64,000 bases of DNA from Piscicola geometra. Lineage: Eukaryota > Annelida > Clitellata > Hirudinida > Piscicolidae. Positions 20,327-32,300 of the stretch are shown here, piece by piece. The first letter of the stretch is position 1; every line of letters starts with the position of its first letter. Under the pieces are notes generated by a model that did not search any database, was not told where the DNA came from, and saw nothing but the letters and a program-made list of their open reading frames with translations. The DNA lies in the NCBI GenBank assembly GCA_943735955.1, contig OX030957.1, forward strand, positions 11,057,100 through 11,121,099. Reading direction: 5' to 3'. The translations under genes and the position numbers were made by a program.

Positions 20327-23300
20327 GTAAGAAATCCTTTACTCAAGGTTTTTTTAAATTTACACTGTGGGACAAAAAACAACATGTCACTGTGTATTTC
20401 TATATAACTGTGACAAATTTAAATTGATTTTCAAATCCTTATCACTTTTAGACTCAAAAGTAAATGTAGAACAAGATTTTAAAAAAACGTATTTTTAATT
20501 TTTCAATATGCAATACCTAGGGAAGCTGAAACATGAGTGAAAATATCTAAAAATGTCAGATAAAAACATAAAAATTAGAAACAAAATGAATTTTTACCAA
20601 ATAAAAATTCATTTTAACCAATTAAAATTCTCAAAAATTAAAAAAAGTAATTTTTTTATGTGATCTATATTGCATTTTTCGTTAGTTTTGCACTTTTTTT
20701 GGTTTCACTAGGTAGTGCATATTAAGGGAGTCGAAATCAATATTTATATTATAAAGTTCATTAAGAATATATGAAAAAAGTAAGAATTGAAAGAACTAAA
20801 AACTTAAATTAAAACTTAACACTTTTCAAAGTTGAAGACATAATTTTTACATGTTTTACATGACAGTTTCAATTATTTTTACACTTGTTTCAGTTTCACA
20901 AAGGGAAGATACTGCATACTGAATTACTATAATATATTTTTTCCATTAATTTTTGATTTGAATAATTAAAAAAAGTTGTAAATCGATTTACATTTTTAAA
21001 AGTTATAAACGAATACACAGTGGCATGTTTTTTTGCCCCACAGTGTAGAACACATGAATTGATCTAATTACTTATTTTCAAAATTATATTTTCTTATTCC
21101 AAACTGACATTTGAAAAATCTAAAAGTTTAATTTGAGTATTTGTTTAAAACCCTTAACCCTTAAACACCAACATGGGTCGATTCGACTCAGGCTGAAGAG
21201 TTAGAAAGTACTGGGTGATAATATAAACATTCTTTTATCATCTTTATTTCTCACTATAACTCTGCTTTGAAAAAAAGTTAAATCTGCTTTTTCTTCACTA
21301 CTTTTCATCCGAATATTCACGCCAGAAGAATGATAGGGTTGAATGCTGAAACGTCTATTATATATTGAAAAAAACATGTTGGCTAACACAATGTTTGTTT
21401 TGAAGGCACTTTTTCCATTCGTTTGTTGAAAGTAAATTAAGAGAATGTTTGTGTTCACTTGCTGAAAATTAGCCAACAGAGCAAAACACGGTTCTGGTGT
21501 AAGGACCCCCTCCCCACTTTTTTCCAATTTTTTTATTTAAAAATTTATATTTTGATATGAGCGGAATCGTCAACCATAGCATAAAAGTGAATGCTTATAC
21601 ATTGTGAGTATGTGTAGTTATAGTGATAACTGTCTAAAACAAAATATTCTATGTTCATTTAAATACTCCTTCACCTACTTTTCTTTTCATCTCTATGGTG
21701 TAGGCGAGAATCCTTAGGGGGTCTTGGGATCCACCTTCATAAGAACTCCCTCACTCTTTTAAAAATACACATTTCTCAAATCTCATTTCTCAACGAACCT
21801 AATCGTCAACCATGGCATAACAAAATGCAAATACAGTAATACATTGTGAGTATGTATGGGCAGCGATGCTAGGGGGGTCCTAGGGTCCATCTAACATGGA
21901 CCTTTTTCAAATGTTCAAATAAAATAATTTTTCAAATCCTATCTTAATACAAACATTCTCGTCAACCATAGTATGAAACAAAATTTTCATTCAGTAATAT
22001 ATTTTGGGTAGGCGTAGTGATAGCTGCCTGAAGCAAAATTATTCTTTGCTTACTCAATTACTCTTCCACATGGGCAGCGATCCTTGGGGGTTCATGGGAC
22101 TGTGTCATAGTTGCACGCAACCAAGTCTTAAGACGCCGCAAAGCAGTACAAGACGTTTCTGCAGTACATGACGTTGTTGGACACACAAGCATCAACCTGA
22201 TAAATCTTTCAACCTAAGGAAACAGATGTCTGACTTCTGGGATCATAGCTTGCCTTATTTTTGGTGTTTGTGCTAAAATTCTGTATTAATTGTGGTCTTT
22301 AAACATAGCTAACTGTGAAAAAAGACTAGTTGCACTTAACCCACGATACTGCTTGCAAATATCATGGTTCCCTTCACCAGTTAGAAACGTTGTCTCTAGT
22401 TGCAAGTATGAACGCAAACAGGTTGATGCTTGTGAAACTAAAAAAAGTGTGAAAATAGGGAATAATATAATGTAAAACACATAAAAATGTAATAACTTTT
22501 TGTTAATTTTAAGTTTTGATTTTTAATAATACATTTTGACATTTATTATTACTTTTTTTCATGTTTTTTACATGACATTTTCCGATATTTACACTTTTGT
22601 TTCAGTTTCACAAGGTAAATGTATAACATTTTGAAAGGGTAAAAAAATGTTTCTTAAATCTTGTTCCTTATTCATTTCTTAGTCAAATAGTAAAAAAATT
22701 GAAAGTCGCTTTACATTTGCCAAAGTTATATACGGCATGTTTTTTTGACCCAGAGTGTATATTTATCTATCTGTTGGACTGGCTAACTTAATAAATAGTT
22801 TATTTATCGTTAGAGTTTCATCGACAAATTGAATACAGATTTATTCCTGGTCTACCTAGTTAGTTATGTTATATATTTATGTTATATTGATATTATAATT
22901 TTTATATATACTTCTATAATATGATGACTAAAAAACCAGATTGTCCGGACAATTAAATACTATTCATTTATTATTACATTTGAAACTATTGAAAAGAAAT
23001 TCACTCTTTTATTGGGACATAGGCATTAGATGTCGGACTTGGACGATTTTTCGTTCCCGGTCCCTTCCCATTCCCGAATTGTTTTCCCGTCCCGTTCCAT
23101 TTCCGATGGGCCATCAGAATTTTGATTCCCGTCCCGTTCACACAACTCGATTCTCGGTCCCGACTCGATCCCAAAATAAAAAAAATCGCTTTCAACGTTT
23201 AATCTAACCTTTACCCTAACCCTAACCCAACCCTAATCCTAACCCTAATCCTAACCCTAATCCTAACCCTAACCTAACCTTACCGTAGCCCTAAAATAAA

Positions 23301-26300
23301 ATTTTAGCGTGAATTTTCACGTTAAAATTTTGTCGCTAAATAACATCAAGATATGCTATTTAGCGAGAATCTTCTCGCTAAATATAAATTAAGCTAAATA
23401 ACCATCATTTATTTTTTCTCAACGGCACTGCAGCTTGGTCTGGCTGTACAAAATGGAATTAAATTTTCTCAATTGAAAGTCTTGGTATTTATTTCTTTAC
23501 TTTCCCAAACTTTTTCAATATTATTCTTTTATACTGGGGATTGCAACAGACATGCTGCCATATGAATAAGATCAATGGGCATCTTTTCTTTTGTCGAAAT
23601 GATCAACTGGAAATTGATAATTCAAATTTAAAGTATTAATTTTTAAAATAAAAATAATATAACTGACCAGTTTAATTTCATTTGAAAAGTTTTTATTATC
23701 ACCCATTTTTTCTAATCTTTCTAATATTTGGACTCACCATAACAACTTCAAATGTAATGAAGGAGATTTAGACATTGGCAACGCAATGGTGGCTTCGTTT
23801 TACATTTCTATTGCATTTAATACTTATTTCAAGTACGGAGTATCGATAATATAGAGATTTCCATACTTAGGAGTTTGCCAAAGTATAATTGTTGAAAAAT
23901 CCAATCCCAATTATCTTTATTCCCGTTTTTACTGTTCCCGATTTTATAGTTGGTTCCCGTGTTTTCCCGTTCCTGATTTGAATATTGATTTTCGTTCTGG
24001 TCTCGAAAACCTATTCCCGGGTTCCCGACTTTTCCCATCTCGAAATTTGTAGTTAATTCAATTTAAAAAAAAATTCAATTTACAATGTAGAGATTTAATA
24101 ATTATTTAATTTTGTTAAATTTTTAAAAGAATGTTTCATAAATGGAACAATGAGCAAATATGGGTTAAAATTAGAAATTAAGATGTTAATCTCCGTTAAT
24201 CAAACGAGTTAAAATTTTAATCGAAAGTTAATCGTGTTTTAACGCAGTTTTTTTTTACCATTTTGACGTTAGTATAAAATAGTATTTCAAATTTTAAATT
24301 TATAAAAGTAATCCACATTTGTAAGAAGAAAAAAATTCATTCATAAAGGATGAAAATGAAAATGTCACACATCTTATTTGAGCCAGTTGCTCAAGCAAAC
24401 AAGTTTTTCAACATTGGTTGGATTTAAAAAAGACTATTTTTCTGTTAACTATGTACCCTGACAAGCTGAATAGACATTTACATGGAACTGTACTTGCAGG
24501 AGATGACAAGTATTTTCTTTCCAGTTTCGTTAGAGTCGGATATGCCCCTTCGTGTTGCTGCACCAAAAAAAAGAACAACTTTCCAAACCAACTTAGAATT
24601 TTGTCCTATAATATTCATTTATCTTTTGAATCTGTAATTACATATGTTCGAAGTCACATTTTTGGTGAAGGCTGTATAGTTTTGGAGGTTTTTCCTTCTA
24701 ATAGTTTCTCCAACTCTTTCCACGTTACGTCTCTTTCATTTTTTTGAAAACATTTAAATTTTCAAATTGGGGGTCCAATAATGTGCCAACTTTTAACCAT
24801 GGGGTATTCTGATTAGAAGAGATATTTTCCAAATTGGCTACAAAATATTTAAAATAATTATTTAGCTTTTTTTTAGTATTCATTAATTAAAATCGTTTTC
24901 AAAAGTAACTTTACATTCATTGAAATGAATAAAATGATATAAAAGTTGTTTTCCATAAAAATTTCTTCTTGACGACTTTTTATTCTGAAGACATTTTATT
25001 CTGAAAACTTTTTGTTCTGCAAAATTTTTAATCTAAAGACTTTTTATTTTGAAGACTTTTTATTCTGAAGACTTTTTATTCTGAAAACTTTTGATTCTGA
25101 AGACTTTTGATTCTGAAGACGTTTTGTTTTGAAGACTTTTTTTCTGAAGTCTTTTTATTCTGAAGACTTTTTATGCTGAAGACTTTTTATGCTGAAGACT
25201 TTTTATTATGAAGACTTTTTATTCTGAAGACTTTTTATTCTGAAGACCTTTTATTTTGAAATTTTTTTATTCTGAAGACTTTTTATTCTGAAGACTTTTT
25301 ATTCTGAAGACTTTTTATTCTGAAAACTTTTTATTCTGAAGACTATTATTATGAATACTTTTTATTCTGAAAACTTTTTATTCTAAAGACCTTTTATTTT
25401 GAATTTTTTTTATTCTGAAGACTTTTTATTCTGAAGACTTTTTATTCTGAAGACTTTTTATTCTGAAGACTTTTTATTCTGAAGACTTTTTATTCTGAAG
25501 ACTTTTTATTCTGAAGACTTTTTATTCTGAAGACTTTTTATTCTGAAGACTTTTTATTCTGAAGACTTTTTATTCTGAAGACTTTTTATTCTGAAGACTT
25601 TTTATTCTGAAAACTTTTTATTCTGAAGACTATTTAATAGAGCTGTTCCAAGATTAAAAATGTTAATCCCCGTTTATCATTCGATTAAAAATTTTAATTT
25701 GAAAGACTTAAAAAGAATCCATAAATGATAAAAAATGGAACGGTAACAAATTCTTTTTGAGCCAGTTACTCAAACAAACAAGTTATTCAACATTATTTGG
25801 ATCTGAAGAGTCTCTTTTCTTGCTAACTATATGTCCTGACAATCTGAATAGAAGTTCACATGGAACTGTACTTGCAGGAGATGACAAGTTCTTTCTTCCC
25901 AGTTTTGCAAGAGCCCCAAACAAGAGGACAACTCTCAAAGTCTACCTCAGATTCTTTTCAATAACGTTTAATGATTGAGTTATCTTCATCTTCAGAATCT
26001 GAAGTTACATATGTTTTTAGTCTTTTTTTTGGTGAAGACTGTATAGTTTATTATTTTTTTTCTTCTTATAGTTTCTTTAACTCTTTTTTAAAAACATGTT
26101 AAATTTTTAAATCGGGGGTCTAATGATGTTGAATTTCTTTAGCATTGGATAATCTGATTATTCTTTCTCTGCTACAATTATGAAAAAAAATTTGTGTGTG
26201 AAACGAATGACATAAACTGGATCATCTTCTGAAATTCAAATTTCTTGTGTAAAGTGACAAATTGCAAGTAACACTATTGAAAATTTCAAGTATTTTTCAT

Positions 26301-29300
26301 CCTAGAGTTTTTGTGGTAAATCTTCAAGAAATCACAAGTTTTTTAATGAAATTCAATTTACCTATTCATTTGTTGACAAAAGTGTTTTTGATTAATTGCT
26401 AGAAATTTTACCAAAACAGCAAAAAAACAGTTCAATTTTGATAAGTTTAATTGAATTAAAATTTTTAAATTCGTTACTTTTTTTTCAATGCGTTAAAATA
26501 TTTAACAGCGTTAAAAATTTTAACGACCGTTAATTGATTAACGCGTTAATCGAAAGTTAACGTAGATTAAAGCACAGCTCTACTTTCTACTCTAGAACCG
26601 GGTTTTTCGAGCCTCCGGTTCCTTACTTTTTTGGAACGCTGTAAAACGGAAACTATCCAAGTATTTTAAATCGGAAAGTGTGTTAGATTGTCAATAAAAA
26701 GAAAACAAAGTTCTAAAATCACAATAAAATAAATTCAAAATTTTAACAACTTTGAGCGATTGAATAATCTCGAGTTTGTGTTCAAATTTCCTTGTTTAAA
26801 TAATATTTTTTACTTATATACCGAATAAATGTCTTATTTAAAAAGTCTGTAATCTCATGAAATGCTTTATTTCATTGTTTTTATCTTTAGCTAGACTTCT
26901 TCAGTTAACCCCTCATTAATGGACCTTCATTAATTGTCTGCTTTTTTTAGTTTTTAAATTCCATAAATATTCACATTACTCGACAGCACTGGAATGTTGC
27001 AGTATGAAAATGCTTGACTCTCAGAACAACGTAGCCATAGAAGTGAGCCGAGCCCTCACTCCAGGCATCTACACGGGCCTCGTCCTCAAGGTGTGCACCA
27101 CTGAAGCCTTCCGGGTGCAGGTGTGGACAAATGTGTCACCCGGCAGCTACGTCCTCAAGTGGTCGACCATTATTAACCCAACAGCTGCCCAAACCACCGA
27201 AAAAGAAATTATCGTAAGTGAAATGTTTTCAATCATATACAGTTCATTTTCTGAAAAAACATAGCTTTTGAAAGCTAGTGAGCCTTATACAGTTTTTTTA
27301 TTTTTTTCGGAGTTGGATACGCCCATTTGAGTTAAGCTTAGAGAATTGTCTTTTTGTTTAGTGGCAATAACATGAAGCAGCATATCCGACTCTTGTAAAA
27401 CTGGCAAGAGAGTACTTTTAATCTTCTCATGGGCATATCCAGCCACGAATAAAAGAGGAGGGAGCTTTAAACCATAATGATTCAATGTCCTTCAATGTCT
27501 TCCAAATCATTGTTTTTTCACACGGGTGAATCGTTTTGGTTTAATCATTCAACGAGTGTCTTTTTATGTTGCTTGGATGGAAATGAGTCGAACTGAACAC
27601 AAGCGAATGATCTTAGAATGAAATTTTTTTTAAAACTATATGACTGATTCCAGGTATGGAATTATTTAGAATCTTCTCCAAAACTCAAATCGAAGGCTTA
27701 AAAATTTCAATCGAAAGTTAATTGTTTTTTACCGCAACGTTTTTAGCATATTTGAAATAAGTATATTATATTATTTTAATTTTTTAGACAAAAAATTTAA
27801 TAGAAAATATTGAAATTTTATCTAAATTTTTTTATGGGTGAACGGGGATCTTCCTTGCCTAACTGCTCTTGTTATTGAGTATGCAGAAAGTCAAGAATTG
27901 CCACATCATTAGACCTCCGATTTAAAATTTCAAAATGTTTTCAAAAAAAGTTAAAGAAACTATAAGAGGAAAAGAAAAACTATACAGCCTTCACCAAACA
28001 AAAGACTACGAACATATGTAACTTCAGATTCTGAAGATGAAGACACTTCAATGATTACTAAGTCAATCATTCAAAATTATAGAAAAGAATTTGAACTAGG
28101 TTCTGAGAGCTGTCCTCTTGTTTGATGGCAACAAAACGTCGGGCATATCCCACTTTTGCGAAACTTGTTATCTCCTGCAAGAAAGGTTCCATGTGAACGT
28201 CTATTTAGCTTGTCAAAACACATAGTTAGCAAGAAAAAGGTCTTTTTTGATCCAACTTATGTTGAAAAACTTATTTTCTTGAGTAACTGGCTACAAAGGA
28301 TGTGTGACAATTGCATTTTTTTATCATATATGGATTCTTTTTTCTTTAAAATGATTAATTTTTATAAAAATTTTAATACAATTTTTATTACATTTGTAAA
28401 AAAACATTTTTTAATACTAATGTCAAATATTCTAAAAACATTGCATTAAAATACAATTAACGTAAGATTAAAATTAGATTAATCGAACGGTTAAGGGCGA
28501 TTAAAATTTTTAATCGAACGATTAACGGCGATTTAAATTTTAATCGTGGAACAGCCCTATATTGTTGTTCGTCCGTCGAGTCGAGGAGGACCACTTTAAA
28601 GTCATTCAGGTGTGTGTGCGCAGATGGCTGATGAGACCGATCCAGGCACGGAAGGTTCAGGAACATGAGGGGCATGGGATGAGTGGGACGTCTCCAGGAG
28701 GGTTGACAGTGCGGGCTTTTTGGACTTGTCTCTTCTTTTTTGCGGCGTTGATCCTGTTTGCCTCACAGGTCATGGCGCCTTTGTGAATGGAAGAGCGCCA
28801 GGTGGAACGATTCGTTGCAGCTTGTTCCCAAGTTTCTACGTTGATGGAAAACGCTTTTAGTGGGGCTTTCAGTGTGTCTTTGAAGCGTTTCTTTCGCCCA
28901 CCCTGAGACCGCTGTGCATGCAGAAGTTCACCATAGAAAAGTTTTTTTGGCAGTCTTTCGTCTGGCATTCGGTCTACGTGCCCTGCCCAGCAAAGCTGAG
29001 ATTACATTAGGAGGGTGAAGATGCTGGGAAGTCCCGCTATGGACAGTATCACTGTGTTTGCAGTTTTGTCCTCCCATTTTATGCCGAGGATTTTCCTGGG
29101 GCTTGTTGTGTGAAAGTGGTTCAACTTCCTAGCATGGCGTTGATATATAGTCCACGTTTCACATGCATATATCAGTGTGGGGAGCACCACAGCCCTGTAT
29201 ACTTTCAGCTTTGTCTTAATGGTGATGCCTCTTCTGTTACAGACGTTGGGGTACAGCCTGCCAAAAGTGGAACTGGTTCTAGAAAACCTGAGATTCACAT

Positions 29301-32300
29301 CGTCATCGATAATGACACTTTGGGATAGCTGGCTGATGAAGGACTTCAGTCTTCTTTGTGCTGATCGTAAGACCAAATTTTGTGCAGGGGCTGGAGAACA
29401 GGTCAACGCTGCGTTGCATGTCGGCTTCTGAGACAGCGTTGAGGGCACAGTCATCAACAAACAGCAGGTCTCTGATGATGTTTGTCGTAACTTTGGTTTT
29501 TGCCTGGAACCTCCGAAGGTGGAACAGTTTGCCGTCTGTGTGGTACTTCTGATTGACACCAACCACCTTATCTCTGAAGGCATCGGTTAGAATAGCTGAA
29601 AACATAAGGCTAAACAGAGTTGGTGCCAGAACGCAGCCTTGCTTGACCCCGTTCGTGACTGGGAAAGGGTCAGATGATTCTCCACTGTCCTGGGCTCTGG
29701 CTTACATTCCATCGTGGAATTTTTTTACCAAGACGATGAATTTCCTTGGACAACCGTACTTGGCCTTGATCTTCGATAGACCCTCTCTACTGACGGTGTT
29801 GAAAGCCTTGGTGAGGTCCACAAATGTAGAAAACAGGTTAGAGTTTTGCTTCTGACATTTTTTTTGCAGCTGCCTGGCAGCAAAAACAATGTCGATTGTT
29901 TCACGTTTTTTTACGGAAACCACACTAACTTTTAAGCAGGAGACCTTGGTCAAGGTAGGCTGTGAGGCGGTTGAGCAAGATTCTGGCAAAAATCTTTCCT
30001 GCAATGGAAAGCAGGGATATGCCTCTGTGGTTGTCGCAGGATTGTCTACTTCCTTTCCGTTTGTAGAGATGTATGATGGAAGAATCTTTAAATTCCTGCA
30101 GAACCATCTCTTTCTCCTACATCAATAGGTACAACTGGTGGGACCTTTTAGTCAGGGCTGGTTCCCCCTCCCTGTAGACTTCAGCTGGTATAGTGTCTCA
30201 ACCAGGTGATTTGCCACTGGAAAGAAGACGTACTGCTTCCTGGGTCTCGTGCAAGGTTGGAGGATTTCGTTGGTAGGCACTTGGGGAAGACGATTGATGG
30301 CTTAGACGTTGATGTTGGAGGGGCAATTGAAGACGTTGTCGAAGTGTTCGGCCCATCTCCAAGATCTTCTCTTTGTCAGTAACGAGAGTGTAACCATCTG
30401 CGCTGAGGAGGGGATATGAGCCAGAAGACGTGGGGCCATAATCTTCTTTCAAGGCGTTATAAAAAAAGTTATGGTTTTTCTTGTCTGCATAAGCCTGGAT
30501 CTCGTCGGCTTTGTTACTCAGCCAATCGTCCTGCATCTTACGAAGTTTGAGCTGCACTGTTTTGCGTATGTTGATGTATGCATCTCTCCTTGTCGTGGAC
30601 TTGGGGTTAGCGAGATAAGCTTGGTGGAGATGGTGTTTGTTATCAAATAACTGCTTGATGACTTCGCAGTTCTTGTCAAACCAGTTCTTGTGCTTCTGGA
30701 TCCGGGGTCCCAGAGTCTCTGAAACTGCGGTGGAAATTAGCTCTCTAAGTGATGCCTAATCTTCCTCCACATTCTGGTTATTTGGAGAGGTGGATTCCAA
30801 ACGATCTTCCAAAGCGTCCATAAAAGACTGCTTGCAGCTGGCACGTTTGGGAACCTTTTTGCCTTGCGGGCGTCGTTTCGGCTGAATACGGATGTTGAGC
30901 TTGGTGATAATGAGACGGTGGTCTGTCCAGCATTCAGCCCCACACACTGACTTGGTCACTCGAACATCTTGCCTGTCCTTCTTCCTCACGATGACGTAGT
31001 CGTTGAGATGCCAGTGCTTTGAGCGATGGTGCATCCATGACGTCCGATTACGAGTAGGAAGGCGAAAGATTGTGTTTGTGATCACAAGATCATGTTCAGC
31101 GCAAGTCTGGGGCAAGAGAAGGTCGTTGCTGTTGCAGTGGCCCACTCCATGATGTCCGAGGACTTCTTCCCAGACAGCATTGTCCTTGCCAACTCTTGCG
31201 TTGAAGTCACCTAGCAAGACGAGTTTGTCCCCCTTTGGAACGTCGGCAATATCAGTGTGAAGTTCTTTATAGAATTTTGCCTTTACTTCATCTGGGTTGG
31301 TCATGGTTGGGGTGTAGGCGCTGATGATGGTAAGATGCTTCCTTCGACCCATCAGTGAGAGTTTCATGGTCATGAGCCTGTCGTTCACTCCTTTGATAAA
31401 TCCTGCCAGCTTATCGACAAGAGTTGTCTTAACTGCGAAGCCAACATCTGATTCACGCCGTTTTTTGCTGGGTCTGCCACTCCAGAAGAATGTGTAGCCA
31501 GAGCCTCTTTCGCAGAGCTCTCCTTCTTCCGCAAGCCTGGCCTCGCTCAAGGCAGCGATGTCAATGCCGTATCTTGCGAGCTCTTGACCAATCAGGGCTG
31601 TTCTCTTCTGGGGTCTGTCCACATCGACTCTGCCCAAGAGTGTCCGAACATTCTATGTGACCAGTTTAAGAGAAATTATTTTGATTTTTTTGTTTTTACC
31701 GCTTTTATAGGGTCCCCACCAACCGCAGTAAGCTGGCTAAAGTTTGGAACAGAAATTTTCAGGGCACCTTTTCTAGCCACTTTCTCATGCCAGGAGGTGA
31801 GCAGTGCATTCCTGAAAAGGGCTGCTCAGTCGCCCAGGGGACTGCCGGACTCCACCCCTGTTCCATATCGGCGAAGAACGACCCAATGCCCTGAGCCGCC
31901 TGTGTGCAGGGTCACGACTACGACTCCCAGTGTACCCACACCTGCCGCTTCGTCGCTTGCCTGTCGCCACAGGACTTTGTCGAATGAGGTGAATGAATGA
32001 CTAAAAGTGACTTGCGCGATGAATTGGATTAGAGTGAAAAAGAGTTGGGCAGTTCGTCGATCTCAATCTCTCGCCCGAGACCATCTTGATCCAGTAGCAA
32101 AACAGAGTCGAGACGGCTGGAGATGGAAAGGGTGCAGTGGATGGCCATGGTGTTCTTCGTGTCTCGTCATGCCCTTAGCGTTCCACAAAGCTTTGCTGAG
32201 AATCGCCTTTTTGACCGTTGACCATCTAGTGGTTTTTCCGCTCCGTCCGCCGATTTCAGTCTTCACGTGCATAGGTAGACATACCTAGACCACTGCGCAC

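Noticed and set aside
22941..23207. 88-codon frame RTWTIFRSRSLPIPELFSRP
   Set aside because: It is produced by TTCCCG-rich ends of repeat D. Other copies do not keep it open.
24965..25637. 16-base array as a CRISPR-like or regulatory array
   Set aside because: Units are contiguous with no unique spacers, so it is a simple satellite.
31584..32000. Plus-strand 138-codon frame
   Set aside because: It lies opposite the 5' end of the minus-strand retrotransposon. No homology was seen and its base composition is that of the element.
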